Numbered from the stretch's first letter, positions 9,127 through 18,279 are shown. The stretch: DNA of 44,276 nt from an uncultured Desulfocapsa sp. (GCA_947311475.1 CAMZLK010000071.1:1-44276); one strand, 5' to 3'. Notes: generated from the sequence alone by a model not told the origin. Numbers and translations: made by a program.

Positions 9127-9942
9127 TTACAGTATTTCCTGAAGTAACTTTTCCTCTACTGCTTTTACCTTCTTTTGATAGCTGGCAGGATCGATGACAG
9201 CTCCACGGATACCACCCCTCAAATTGATTTCCGCAAGATAGATTTTATTTTCTTCAGTGAGCATCAGATCCAGATGTCCGTAGGGAAATGATGCACGTGT
9301 CATGATCTTTTCACAGAGGTTGAGCTGATCTGTTTTCAGCTGGAATGGTCTGGCAGCCCCACCGCAGTGAAGGTTGTTGCGAAAATTATCGGGATTTCTC
9401 CGTTCGTATGCTTCGATATAGTCGCCAAGGATAATAACCCGTATGTCGCGACAGTCAGGAACAAAGGGCTGGACAACAAAGGGATAGGAGATGCTGTTGT
9501 TTGTTGCCTGGTTGTATATATCTTCAATGTTTCCATAGAGATTAATACCAAGCCCAGCATTCTTTCGATCGTGCTTCAGTACAACTTTCCCCACATCGTG
9601 ATGGCCATAGAGGGAAATTGTGTTGAGCAACCCATGGATGTCGTAAATGACGATGGAATAAGGGATCATGTAAGGGGCTAATAAACGGGTTTGAAAGGTT
9701 TTGGATCGGCTGGCAAGTTGCGAGGTGGCGGATGGTATTAAGTGTACGCCGCGCTCCATAAGATCAAGGAGCAGGTGTTCTTCGTTGTATTTCAGGCTGA
9801 GCCTGCAGGCTATGATATCTCCTGATGCGAGGGCGTGGTAACGTTCCGGAAGTTCGCTGTTTTTTCGTATTATGCTGATAGGGCTTGTCAAAAGAGCATT
9901 TCCGAAAATCGTTGATGGAACACTGTGAGGTCTTTCTGGCAC
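9127..9942 (-). CDS. RimK-like ATP-grasp family protein
   Basis: 271 aa in the longest reading. The central part has ATP-grasp features: a lysine-containing strand (GKVVLKHDRKNAGLGINLY), a hinge segment YPFVVQPFVPDCRDIRVIILGDYIEAYERR, and the metal-site region HLDLMLTEENKIYLAEINLRGGIRGA with the expected E and N. ATP-grasp enzymes join a carboxylate to an amine or thiol via an acyl-phosphate; RimK relatives add amino acids to proteins or small molecules. The substrate here is unknown. The listed ORF overlaps the zinc-ribbon gene by 55 bases. A TTG codon at 9891 that overlaps the preceding stop as TTGA is an alternative start giving a 254-aa protein. It is the last gene of a tightly coupled operon with M23 peptidase and bactofilin, hinting at an envelope or cell-shape link. 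Confidence 0.75.
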   Translation of the reverse strand: MPERPHSVPSTIFGNALLTSPISIIRKNSELPERYHALASGDIIACRLSLKYNEEHLLLDLMERGVHLIPSATSQLASRSKTFQTRLLAPYMIPYSIVIYDIHGLLNTISLYGHHDVGKVVLKHDRKNAGLGINLYGNIEDIYNQATNNSISYPFVVQPFVPDCRDIRVIILGDYIEAYERRNPDNFRNNLHCGGAARPFQLKTDQLNLCEKIMTRASFPYGHLDLMLTEENKIYLAEINLRGGIRGAVIDPASYQKKVKAVEEKLLQEIL

Positions 9943-10154
9943 TGTCCGCAGATAAGTTTTATGTTACCTAGTATCTGAGAAGTATCTTCTTCCGGTGTGA
10001 AGCTGCCGTCTTCGTTTTGTGTGTACAGGGTAGTAATGACGGCATTCTCTGCAATTTCATAGAATTCTTCATCGTTTCCGCATTCAGGGCAGACTATTCG
10101 ATTGGCGGGAGTTGGCAGGTCGCTTGGCTGCATGACTTCAGGTATTTCGCTCAA
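9888..10154 (-). CDS. Small zinc-ribbon protein of the bactofilin operon
   Basis: 88 aa with two cysteine pairs, CPECG (about residue 22) and CGQC (about residue 69), spaced like a rubredoxin-type or zinc-ribbon fold. It has no signal peptide, so it should be cytoplasmic. Its start overlaps the bactofilin stop (ATGA) and its stop overlaps the possible start of the ATP-grasp gene, so translation is probably coupled along the operon. I do not recognise the family, and function cannot be inferred beyond metal binding. Confidence 0.72.
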   Translation of the reverse strand: MSEIPEVMQPSDLPTPANRIVCPECGNDEEFYEIAENAVITTLYTQNEDGSFTPEEDTSQILGNIKLICGQCQKDLTVFHQRFSEMLF

Positions 10155-10585
10155 CCGTTTGAGGTCTGGCTGTTTTTTTTGGTACCGTCGTCTTGCTTGC
10201 TTACGAGATGGAGATCTTTTGTTGCTACTTTTACTTCACCGCTGAGAGCTGCTCCGGGTTCAACGCTTAGGCTGTTGGTTTCGATAAGTCCGTGGATTCT
10301 ACAGGTCTTTCGGGCAGTGACTAAGTTGGATTTGATGTTTCCCTCAAGGCTACCATGGCAGACAAATGTTGCCACTTCAAGATCCCCGATTATTTTGCCT
10401 TCTTCACTCAGGATCAGGTGTTCCCCTTTGATGTTTCCTTCAACCGTACCGTCTATTCTGGCTTTTCCTTCAAAGACCAATTCACCCTTCATGACCATTC
10501 TTGTGTCAATGATCGAGGAAATTGCCTCTTTGTCCGCTTTTTCACTTTCCTGCTCAAAACTGTCTTTTTTGTTGAACATGGCCAT
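10151..10585 (-). CDS. Bactofilin family cytoskeletal protein
   Basis: 144 aa. The central region (about 28-120) is the bactofilin (DUF583) beta-helix, recognisable by regularly spaced glycine-rich turns such as ARIDGTVEGNIKGEHLILSE and GDLEVATFVCHGSLEGNI. The flanking tails are short, charged and probably disordered. Bactofilins polymerise without nucleotide into filaments at the inner membrane and locate peptidoglycan enzymes. The upstream gene, one base away, encodes an M23 peptidase. This pairing is conserved in many bacteria, where it controls cell shape. Confidence 0.93.
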   Translation of the reverse strand: MAMFNKKDSFEQESEKADKEAISSIIDTRMVMKGELVFEGKARIDGTVEGNIKGEHLILSEEGKIIGDLEVATFVCHGSLEGNIKSNLVTARKTCRIHGLIETNSLSVEPGAALSGEVKVATKDLHLVSKQDDGTKKNSQTSNG

Positions 10586-10586
10586 C

Positions 10587-11597
10587 TTAATTCTCCGAAA
10601 CAGCAGGGGGGGATATCTGGTTTTTAGCGATTATTGAGTGTTCTGTTCTCTTATTCTTTTTTGCGTGTAGACGCGGAACGACAGGCGTTTTGATCAGCTT
10701 ATCAACTCGCATAAATTTACTTGGGTTGATTGGTTTGTGATTAAGGCAGACTTCATAATGGAGGTGGGAACCAGTGGAACGCCCAGTGTTACCAACAGCG
10801 CCAATGGTCTGGCCACGCTTGACACGCTCTCCGCGTTTAACAAGACGTTTACTCAGGTGGGCAAATTTAGTGGTATAGCCGTTACCGTGCCGTATCTCAA
10901 TATATTGTCCATAGCTGCCATTCACAAAAGATTTAGTGACCTTGCCATCAGCTGTGGCAACAATCTTCTGGCCAATGCGACCTTTCAGGTCAACACCGGT
11001 ATGATAGCCTTTTCTGTGATTGACCGGATCAGTACGGTGACCAAAGCGGGATGTAACATGTCCTGGTACAGGCCGCCCCAATGGAAGAAAGCGTATTGCT
11101 TCTATGTATTGATCGGAGCGAAAAAGAAGATCCTTGCCTATGGTATCTATGGGGGCTATAAAAGGCCCACCTGAATTGCTGTTGGCTTTTGGGAAGTTTT
11201 GAGGGATATCTTTAACTTTAACTCCAATGTTGCACATAATTCGTTTGATTAATTCGCTACGTTCTTCCAACTCAGTAATTGTGTTGTTGAGAAGTTCGGT
11301 TTTTTCCTGTTGAAAATTTTGTGCCTGGCTGTTTTGTCCCTGAAACTCCTGAACCTGCAGAGCAAGCGTATCTTTAGCAATGCTTGTTTCCTGGAGTTGT
11401 CGGTTAAGCTCAGCCACCTGATTGTTTAATCGTTTGTTGGACAGAAAGAAGCTGGACGCATTGTAGCCGAGAATACTCAGACCGATAAAAGCTATGCCAA
11501 TTATCGAAATGTATATTTTTAGTTTGCGTTTGGAAAGAAGGAGGTTTCGTGTTTTGCCTTCATCTCTAGCGATTAGAATGTGTAGTCGGTCACTCAT
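10587..11597 (-). CDS. M23 family metallopeptidase, membrane-anchored
   Basis: 336 aa. A basic N-terminus is followed by one membrane segment (about residues 28-50, IYISIIGIAFIGLSILGY), then a coiled coil (about 55-120, LNNQVAELNRQLQ onward). The C-terminal LytM/M23 domain has the zinc ligands in HTGVDLKG and HLHYEV. This predicts a periplasmic, inner-membrane-tethered peptidoglycan endopeptidase or an amidase activator; since the ligands are all present, it is probably active. It is the first gene of the operon with bactofilin, and its N-terminal tail could meet the bactofilin filament. No strong ribosome-binding site is visible. Confidence 0.92.
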   Translation of the reverse strand: MSDRLHILIARDEGKTRNLLLSKRKLKIYISIIGIAFIGLSILGYNASSFFLSNKRLNNQVAELNRQLQETSIAKDTLALQVQEFQGQNSQAQNFQQEKTELLNNTITELEERSELIKRIMCNIGVKVKDIPQNFPKANSNSGGPFIAPIDTIGKDLLFRSDQYIEAIRFLPLGRPVPGHVTSRFGHRTDPVNHRKGYHTGVDLKGRIGQKIVATADGKVTKSFVNGSYGQYIEIRHGNGYTTKFAHLSKRLVKRGERVKRGQTIGAVGNTGRSTGSHLHYEVCLNHKPINPSKFMRVDKLIKTPVVPRLHAKKNKRTEHSIIAKNQISPPAVSEN

Positions 11598-11748
11598 TGC
11601 GATTTGGGTGGTTTTAATGTATATGCAAGGTGGTTGGAGGAAAAAGGCCTTTGAAGTAGTCTTTTACGGCTTTGTTCCCAAATTCGACTTGTTGTACTCG
11701 AAAAATGTTAAAAATTCAACGTAAAATAGGCGCTTAACCTATTAATTA

Positions 11749-11906
11749 TGATAAACTCGTAAAAAGGTTAAAATCTCGATGGCTAAGTAAAAAGCTTCAT
11801 ATGCGAAGCGCACATTTTTTGTTTAATTTCGGTGTGCTAAGGTGCGTTGAAAGTAAACAGAAATGTAGCAACGAAGCAGATGAAGAGTTTTTACGACGCC
11901 ATCAAT
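11749..11906. repeat. Family A dispersed repeat, copy between the M23 gene and uup
   Basis: Begins TGATAAACTCGTAAAAAGGTT and ends GAAGAGTTTTTACGACGCCATCAAT. It carries the GATGGCTAAGTAAAAAGCTTCATATGCGA-type block also seen in the 264-bp palindrome and, inverted, at 34192-34347. It lies in the divergent gap before uup. Confidence 0.82.
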
Positions 11907-11946
11907 TATGTCTGTTTCCAAAGTTCTTATTATCTGAGTATTTTTT

Positions 11947-13791
11947 ATGTCTCATCTTCTTACTTGTCAGGCCATTGGAAAATCTTTTGGCGCCCAGAGT
12001 CTGTTTCAGAATATTGATCTTGTGATTAATAAAGGTGACCGTATTGGGCTTATTGGACCCAATGGCTCCGGGAAGTCAACCCTCTTAAAAATACTCTGCG
12101 GTCGTGTGGATGCCGATGACGGACAGGTGTTGAGTCGTAAGCATGTAAAAACTGCGTATCTTGCCCAGGCGGATCATTTTTTAGAAAGTGCAACCGTTTC
12201 AGAAAATCTTGAGGCAGCTCTTAATACCCTGGATCTCGATGAGACTGAACGCTACAACAGGGTTCAGGCATTACTCTCCAGGGCTGAGTTTCCCGATACA
12301 TCCATTGCAGTGGAGTTGCTTTCAGGTGGTTGGCGTAAGCGCCTTGCCATTTGCCGCAGTTTTGTGGTGCAGCCGGATGTCCTGGTCATGGATGAACCTA
12401 CAAACCACCTTGATATTGAAGGAGTTATCTGGCTTGAGAAGATGCTCTCCGGTGCTCTACCCAAGAGTCCTGACGCTTTTCTGCTGGTTAGTCATGACCG
12501 GCGTTTCCTTGAGAATATTGCAAATCGAGTGGCGGAACTATCTTCAGTTTACCCTGACGGCTCTCTGCAGGTAAATGGTAATTACTCCGATTTTCTAAGA
12601 ACCAGAGTCGAATTTCTGGAGCAGCAGCAGAATCTGGAAGAGCGGCTTGCCAACAAGATGCGTCGTGAAACAGAATGGCTCAGTCGAGGTCCAAAGGCAC
12701 GGGCAACAAAAGCTCGTTATCGCATCAATGAGGCGCACAAATTAAAGGGACAACTGAGCGAAGTGAAAAGTAGAAATCGTTCAGTGAAACAGGTGCGGAT
12801 AGATTTTGATTCCACTGGCCGGAAAACAAAAAAATTACTTGAGGCCAAAGGACTCAGTAAAAGCTATGAAGGGAGAACTCTTTTTACCGGTCTTGATCTG
12901 GTTCTTTCGCCGGGTACTCGTCTTGGACTACTGGGCAGGAATGGTTGCGGAAAATCAACAATCATGCAAATCATTGCATCCAGTGGCAGGGATGCAGCTT
13001 TAGAACCAGACTCTGGAACAATACAAATTGCTCCCGATGTGAGAATTGTGAGCTTTGATCAGAAACGAGAATCCATTGATCCTGAAATAACCCTGCGCCG
13101 GGCATTGGCCCCGGATGGAGATTCCATTGTGTTCAGGGAGTCTTCCCTGCATGTGGTGTCCTGGGCGCAGCGTTTTCTTTTTCGACCAGATCAGTTGGAA
13201 ACCCCTGTCGGGCAATTATCAGGTGGGGAACAGGCGCGTATTCTCATTGCGGAACTGATGCGTCAGCCAGCTGATATCCTGTTGCTGGATGAACCTACCA
13301 ACGATCTGGATATTCCTTCACTTGATGTGCTTGAAGAGAGTTTGCTGGATTTTCCAGGTGCACTGGTTTTGGTTAGTCATGATCGTTTTCTGCTGGATTC
13401 TGTTTGTGACCAAGTAATTGGGTTTGATGGAGATGGTGGAGTCGCCTATTATGCTGATTATGAACAGTGGCTTGGTGACTTAAAAAGGCGTAAAAAAGAA
13501 GCTTCAGGTGCCCTCAAAACGGTACAGGAGAAGGCAGATCCAAAGAAGATAAAGGCGAAGAAGTCGGGTAAGCTTTCCTATATGGATCAACGTGAATATG
13601 ATCAGATTGAAGAAAAAATCATGGAAGGGGAAGAGGAGCAGGAACGTTTGCAAAGAGTGATGGATGCTCCCGAGACAGCAACCAACCCGCAATTACTGGA
13701 ATCAGTGTGGGCCGATTTGGAGAAGGCAAAGCAAGACGTAGGAAAATTGTATGAACGTTGGGATGAACTGGAAGAAAAGAAAAGCCAGTGA
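11947..13791 (+). CDS. uup: ABC-F family ATPase, Uup-like
   Basis: 614 aa with two ABC cassettes and no membrane segments. Cassette 1 has GPNGSGKST, LSGGWRKRL and VLVMDEPTNHLD. Cassette 2 has GRNGCGKST, LSGGEQARI and ILLLDEPTNDLD. A basic ABC-F linker (about 235-290) separates them, and a C-terminal charged coiled coil (about 540-614) is the Uup-type DNA/RNA-binding tail. ABC-F proteins bind the ribosomal E site and rescue or adjust stalled translation; Uup also affects transposon excision and recombination intermediates. It converges with hinT with no space between the stop codons, and I see no terminator between them. Confidence 0.93.
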   Translation: MSHLLTCQAIGKSFGAQSLFQNIDLVINKGDRIGLIGPNGSGKSTLLKILCGRVDADDGQVLSRKHVKTAYLAQADHFLESATVSENLEAALNTLDLDETERYNRVQALLSRAEFPDTSIAVELLSGGWRKRLAICRSFVVQPDVLVMDEPTNHLDIEGVIWLEKMLSGALPKSPDAFLLVSHDRRFLENIANRVAELSSVYPDGSLQVNGNYSDFLRTRVEFLEQQQNLEERLANKMRRETEWLSRGPKARATKARYRINEAHKLKGQLSEVKSRNRSVKQVRIDFDSTGRKTKKLLEAKGLSKSYEGRTLFTGLDLVLSPGTRLGLLGRNGCGKSTIMQIIASSGRDAALEPDSGTIQIAPDVRIVSFDQKRESIDPEITLRRALAPDGDSIVFRESSLHVVSWAQRFLFRPDQLETPVGQLSGGEQARILIAELMRQPADILLLDEPTNDLDIPSLDVLEESLLDFPGALVLVSHDRFLLDSVCDQVIGFDGDGGVAYYADYEQWLGDLKRRKKEASGALKTVQEKADPKKIKAKKSGKLSYMDQREYDQIEEKIMEGEEEQERLQRVMDAPETATNPQLLESVWADLEKAKQDVGKLYERWDELEEKKSQ

Positions 13792-14136
13792 TTAACCAGG
13801 AGGCCAGCTTAACGCTCTGCCGCCCAGCACATGCATATGGATGTGAAAGACGGTCTGGCCGGCTCCAGCCCCATTGTTGAACACCAGACGAAAGTCTGAA
13901 ACCCCGTTGTCTTTAGCTACTTTTGATCCTACTCGCATCATTTTACCAATGAGCGCTTCATCCCCAGTACCAACTCCTGCCGGATCCTGAATATGTTTCT
14001 TAGGGATAACCAGGAAATGGACAGGCGCTTGTGGTGCAATGTCTCGAAATGCCAGCACATCATCATCTTCATATAGTTTTTCGGCAGGGATTTCACCTGC
14101 TGCGATTTTACAAAAGAGACAATCGGCGGCGCTCAT
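13792..14136 (-). CDS. hinT: HIT/HINT family nucleotide hydrolase
   Basis: 114 aa with an N-terminal CLFCKIAAGEIP and the histidine-triad active site FHIHMHVLGG, typical of HINT-branch purine nucleoside phosphoramidases. The usual substrates are AMP-N-linked compounds; the cellular role is loosely defined. The start overlaps the stop of the SLOG-like gene as ATGA, making it the last gene of cmoA-cmoB-SLOG-hinT. Confidence 0.93.
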   Translation of the reverse strand: MSAADCLFCKIAAGEIPAEKLYEDDDVLAFRDIAPQAPVHFLVIPKKHIQDPAGVGTGDEALIGKMMRVGSKVAKDNGVSDFRLVFNNGAGAGQTVFHIHMHVLGGRALSWPPG

Positions 14137-14699
14137 GCTGTTTTTTCCTTTGTTGCAACACAGGAATCGTCAAACAGCTTTTGAATGGCATCCCGGCCGG
14201 CATCATTTAAGTAACGCGTCCCGGAGCCAACAAAAGTATCATACTCGATAAGAGGGCTGTCTTCTTTCCATTCACTGTCTGTCCAGGTGAACCACTGTTT
14301 TTTAGGTTGATCAAAAACATGGAGAGGGCGATTGAAGAGTTTAGCCAGTTCAACTGCCCATCCGGTTCCGCCTTTAACTGAGTTGTCATCCATGATTGTT
14401 CCGATGACAAAGACCTGGTGACCATTGTTAACCATGTGAAAGATAGTTTGTAGAACTTTTCTGATTTTTTCTGTCTCGTAGTATGTTCTGTTGAGCATAC
14501 GAGACGCCAGTTCCATGGATATGTCGCCACGTTCCAGCTCTTCTTTGGTCAGGATCACAGAATTTTTATTGCGGTTCAGTTTGTGGCCTTCAAATGTATA
14601 AATAATTTCTTTGATTCCGTGTTGCTCTGCTGCTTCACCAAAGGTTGCTTCAGCACCTTTGAGGCCGCCACTGTATAGTGTACATTTCTTTTGATCCAT
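14133..14699 (-). CDS. SLOG-like nucleotide-binding protein, function unknown
   Basis: 188 aa from the ATG at 14699, which I prefer to the 14735 start of the ORF track because AAGGAG sits six bases before it. The N-terminal TLYSGGLKGAEATFGEAAEQHG resembles the glycine-rich nucleotide loop of the SLOG (LOG, DprA, YpsA-like) superfamily. A second block, GTGWAVELAKLFNRPLHVFD, is where these folds close their site. The middle helix-rich part (about 55-100) is not recognisable to me. SLOG proteins bind or cleave nucleotides and NAD-like ligands. Its partners here are tRNA-modifying CmoA/CmoB and a HIT nucleotide hydrolase, suggesting nucleotide housekeeping. The superfamily call is by eye. Confidence 0.6.
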   Translation of the reverse strand: MDQKKCTLYSGGLKGAEATFGEAAEQHGIKEIIYTFEGHKLNRNKNSVILTKEELERGDISMELASRMLNRTYYETEKIRKVLQTIFHMVNNGHQVFVIGTIMDDNSVKGGTGWAVELAKLFNRPLHVFDQPKKQWFTWTDSEWKEDSPLIEYDTFVGSGTRYLNDAGRDAIQKLFDDSCVATKEKTA

Positions 14700-14795
14700 C
14701 GTATGCTCCTTACAAATTAATAATCCCGGTAACATTATTTCAGCACAACTTTACCACACTTGTGACCAAAGGCAAGAAAAGCCGCCTGCGGATGT

Positions 14796-15755
14796 TTATT
14801 TTTTCCGTGCAATAAAAAATACCCGATCTGGTGACGGGTAGCCCTCGATGGTTTTGCTGGAGTCCACAGGATCCAGAAAGTCAGAGTAAGATTCAAACTG
14901 CATCCAGTCCGTACGGCGTTGCTCCACACTGGACATGGGATGTTGGCAGAAAAGTTCAATATCAACAAAGCCTGCACGAAGAAGCCAGTTTTTTAAGCAG
15001 TTCCCGGTTGGCACAAAGTAGGTTCCCGGAACTTTGGCGTAGGTTTTTTCAGGGAAGAGCGCTGTCTCACAGCTTCCTGGAATAGCCTGAGATTCAAGGA
15101 TAAGTGTTCCACCACTGTTTAAAGACAAGAGTACATCCCGCAAGGCATCCACCGGGGAACTACGATGATAAATGATGCCCATCAGAAAGAGTACATCAAA
15201 ACATTCCGGAAAGAGTGGTAGGTGTTCCACGCCCAAAAGATCTATATGAAGGCTTTCCTGCCGAGCCATGGCGTTGAGGCCTTTGAAGCAATAGTAATGT
15301 TGAACTGAAGGCTCAAAACCAACAACAAGTTTTGGTTGATGGGGTATCATACGAAACATGTAATAGCCGTTACTGCATCCGATGTCTGCTATGATTTTGT
15401 TCGTCAAATCAGGGAGTTTTGGAAGTAAGCGGTTCCATTTTCGCTGGCTTTGCCATTCGGTGTCAATATCAATCCCAAAAACAGAAAATGGTCCTTTGCG
15501 CCAGGGAATAAAACTTTGCAGTGCTGAATGAATTGTTTGCTTTTCAGTATCAGAAACTTCTTCTGCATCGCCTATCTTGACCATATCACCACTGCAATCA
15601 ATACTCACAGCAGGAAATTCGGCCAGGGCCTCGCAAGGGACACGATAACGAAGGAATCCTTTTTTATTCTGGCTTACCCACTTCTGTTTCTCTTTATGGA
15701 TAGTGATGATTTTATCACGTTTTATGGAATCGGGCAGCTGATCGATGTAACTCAT
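14796..15755 (-). CDS. cmoB: tRNA uridine-34 carboxymethyltransferase CmoB
   Basis: 319 aa, the usual CmoB length. The N-terminal part includes the family segment FIPWRKGPFSVFGIDIDTEWQS, followed by a Rossmann methyltransferase core (ADIGCSNGYYMFRM) and the segments LPLFPECFDVLFLMGIIYHR and TYFVPTGNCLKNWL. CmoB transfers a carboxymethyl group from carboxy-SAM to 5-hydroxyuridine 34 of tRNA, giving cmo5U, which widens wobble decoding. Carboxy-SAM is made by CmoA, encoded 12 bases upstream in the same transcript, so the pair is functionally complete. Confidence 0.95.
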   Translation of the reverse strand: MSYIDQLPDSIKRDKIITIHKEKQKWVSQNKKGFLRYRVPCEALAEFPAVSIDCSGDMVKIGDAEEVSDTEKQTIHSALQSFIPWRKGPFSVFGIDIDTEWQSQRKWNRLLPKLPDLTNKIIADIGCSNGYYMFRMIPHQPKLVVGFEPSVQHYYCFKGLNAMARQESLHIDLLGVEHLPLFPECFDVLFLMGIIYHRSSPVDALRDVLLSLNSGGTLILESQAIPGSCETALFPEKTYAKVPGTYFVPTGNCLKNWLLRAGFVDIELFCQHPMSSVEQRRTDWMQFESYSDFLDPVDSSKTIEGYPSPDRVFFIARKK

Positions 15756-15767
15756 ATGGATTTATGG

Positions 15768-16514
15768 TTAGGATAGCGGTTTAACGGCAAGGAAAGAAAC
15801 AAAATTAAACCATTGAAAAAAAGGTTCAACCTCTACAAAACCGGCAGATTGCAGCATGGATCTGTTTTCTTCCAGAGAGCAGGGGATCAGAACGTTTTCC
15901 AGCGCTTCCCGTTTTTTAGCAATTTCAAGTTCGGAGTAGCCCCGTTCTTTTTTAAAGTTATGATACATATCTATAAAACTTCTGTTCAGTCCGGGATGAT
16001 GGGAAATAATCTTCTCACTGAGGATGCATATACCGCCGGGAACAAGGTTTGAATAGAGTTTTTTTAAAAAAGGCTCTCGATTTAAAGGCCGGATGAACTG
16101 CAGGGTGTAATTGAGGATAAAAGCGGAAGTGTCAGGTTGCTCCACCTCCATGATATCTCCCTGTAGGAAATGTAAGGAATCCTGTTTAGAAAAGAGCTCA
16201 GATTTAAGTCGTGCTTTGTCCAGCATGGCAGGCGAGTTGTCAATTCCAGTGAAATGAAATTGTTTTTCTTCCAGAAGAGTGCTCAGTTGCAGAAGAGTCG
16301 CTCCAGTTGCACAACCGAGATCGACTATCCTGCTGTTATCTTTCAGTGCAGCACCTAAAATGCGGGCAATGGAGTGAATGACTTCCCGGTAAAAGGGGAT
16401 AGAGCGGTCAAGCATGTCATCAAAGACCTGGGCGACTCGTTCGTTAAAGACAAAATCTTCACTGATCCGGTCCACATCAAATAAAGAATCTCTGTTGTCT
16501 TGTTTCTTTTGCAT
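15768..16514 (-). CDS. cmoA: Carboxy-SAM synthase CmoA
   Basis: 248 aa, the standard CmoA length. Motifs include DRSIPFYREVIHSIARI near the N-terminus, the SAM site VDLGCATGATLLQL, and FILNYTLQFIRPLNR. CmoA converts SAM and prephenate to carboxy-SAM for CmoB. It is the first gene of the cmoA-cmoB-SLOG-hinT operon. Nothing promoter-like was identified in the roughly 300-base gap upstream. Confidence 0.95.
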   Translation of the reverse strand: MQKKQDNRDSLFDVDRISEDFVFNERVAQVFDDMLDRSIPFYREVIHSIARILGAALKDNSRIVDLGCATGATLLQLSTLLEEKQFHFTGIDNSPAMLDKARLKSELFSKQDSLHFLQGDIMEVEQPDTSAFILNYTLQFIRPLNREPFLKKLYSNLVPGGICILSEKIISHHPGLNRSFIDMYHNFKKERGYSELEIAKKREALENVLIPCSLEENRSMLQSAGFVEVEPFFQWFNFVSFLAVKPLS

Positions 16515-16812
16515 GGTTGTACAAGTCGTTGTGGTTGGCTACTAAATAGTAAAATAAGAGCCATATATACCATTGGCTGCCTGGCTGTCAAAGCTCAAAA
16601 TTACCATGGTTTGAATATGGCTGGTTTTATATCATGCCGGCAGTCCTACCTTGATTTTCTCCCAAAACATACAAAGGCTTTATTTTGATTACCTGCTGTT
16701 CTCGTTACGTGATTGAGCCATACACCCTGGATGGCTTTGTAAAATACGGAAAGATGTGGGTAGCTTCTGGTTGAACATTGGATGGGGGACGGTTGATGGT
16801 CGCGCAATGCGG
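16515..16812. other. Intergenic gap between cmoA and the end of zwf
   Basis: 298 bases. The ORF-track entries here are short and lack family features or ribosome-binding sites. I see no repeat of families A-C, no terminator with a T-run and no RNA gene. It presumably holds the cmoA promoter. Confidence 0.5.
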
Positions 16813-18279
16813 TTATTCCTCCCACTCGCGACCATCCCGAGCCAACAGCGCCACAGAAGCAACAGGTCCGCCAGATCCTGCGGGATAGGAACGAGGTGGC
16901 TCGTTGCAACTCTTCCATGCATCCTGAATGGAATCAATCCATGCCCATGAGCGTTCAACTTCATCACGGCGGATAAACAGTGACTGATTGCCAAGCATGG
17001 TTTCCAGGATGAGCCGTTCATATGCGTTGGCAACATGGCCGGTTCGAAAGGCATCTGAGAAGGAGAGATCAAGCATGGTTTTTTGCAGTTTGATACCTTT
17101 ACCGATTCCCGGTACTTTGTTGAGCATCTCGATCTCCACACCTTCATCTGGCTGCAAGCGTATAACCAGCTTGTTCTGGGGAAGATCTCTGTAGCTGTCT
17201 TTAAAAATATTATGGGGCAGCTGTTTGAAATAGATTACAACTTCAGACCGTTTGGTGGTCATCCGTTTGCCAGTTCGAAGGTAAAAGGGGACTCCTGCCC
17301 AACGCCAATTATCAATGTCTACCCGGAGCGCAACGAAACTCTCTGTGGTTGATTTTGAGTCGCCACCCTCTTCTTCATTATATCCTGGAACCGGATTCCC
17401 TTTTATGAATCCTGCTGAATATTGGCCCCGTACTGTTTTTTCACTGGCATTCTCACTGGTGATTGGGCGCAGTGCTTTTAATACTTTTAATTTTTCGTTT
17501 CGTATTGAATCTCCATCCATGTTCACAGGGGGCTCCATGGCGACCAGCGTGAGGATCTGCATAAGATGATTTTGTACCATATCCCGCAACTGTCCGGATT
17601 TATCAAAATATCCCCAGCGTCCTTCGATGCCAACCTCTTCTGCAACAGTGATCTGCACATGGTCAATGGTATTGTGATCCCAGTTTGTGGTGAATATGGA
17701 GTTGGCAAAACGCAGGGCCAGCAGGTTCATAACGGTTTCTTTTCCAAGATAGTGATCAATCCGGTAGATCTGTTCTTCTGCGAAAACCCTTGAAACCACA
17801 TCGTTTATTTCCTGGGAAGAAGCAAGATCCCTGCCAATGGGTTTTTCAAGTACTACCCGAACCCGTTCACCGGTAAGCCCAACATGTTGCAGTCCTTTGC
17901 AGATATCATCAAACAGGAAAGGGGCAACAGAAAAATAGTTCACAAGTACCTGGTTCTCATCAGTTGAGATTTCAGCAAGTCTTGTGTAGTCCTCGGGGTT
18001 GTCTATGTTGATTAAGACATAATGAAGTCGTGCAAGCAGACGATCTTTGACTTCAGGAATTATGGCGTCCTTACAGAATGTACAGAGTGCATCATCCATC
18101 TGCGCAACAAATTCTTCATGGCTTATGTCATGGCGTGCCACACCCAGGATTCGTGTATCTTCGTGAATGTGGCCGGCTTTATCGAGTTCATAGAGTGAGG
18201 GCAGTAGTTTGCGTCTGGAAAGATCCCCAAGAACGCCAAAGATGGCAAAATCACATGGAGTATTGTCTTGGTCAGTCAT
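16813..18279 (-). CDS. zwf: Glucose-6-phosphate 1-dehydrogenase
   Basis: 488 aa from the ATG at 18279, preferred over the ORF-track start at 18357. The segment before it is not family-like, overlaps the end of pta, and GGGAG lies six bases before 18279. The NADP-binding motif is FGVLGDLSRRKLLPSLYEL, the substrate lysine region is RVVLEKPIGRDL, and the signature is RIDHYLGKE. The enzyme oxidises glucose 6-phosphate to 6-phosphogluconolactone, producing NADPH in the cytoplasm. It follows pta by 37 bases, so the two are probably co-transcribed. No gnd or pgl is adjacent. Confidence 0.95.
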   Translation of the reverse strand: MTDQDNTPCDFAIFGVLGDLSRRKLLPSLYELDKAGHIHEDTRILGVARHDISHEEFVAQMDDALCTFCKDAIIPEVKDRLLARLHYVLINIDNPEDYTRLAEISTDENQVLVNYFSVAPFLFDDICKGLQHVGLTGERVRVVLEKPIGRDLASSQEINDVVSRVFAEEQIYRIDHYLGKETVMNLLALRFANSIFTTNWDHNTIDHVQITVAEEVGIEGRWGYFDKSGQLRDMVQNHLMQILTLVAMEPPVNMDGDSIRNEKLKVLKALRPITSENASEKTVRGQYSAGFIKGNPVPGYNEEEGGDSKSTTESFVALRVDIDNWRWAGVPFYLRTGKRMTTKRSEVVIYFKQLPHNIFKDSYRDLPQNKLVIRLQPDEGVEIEMLNKVPGIGKGIKLQKTMLDLSFSDAFRTGHVANAYERLILETMLGNQSLFIRRDEVERSWAWIDSIQDAWKSCNEPPRSYPAGSGGPVASVALLARDGREWEE

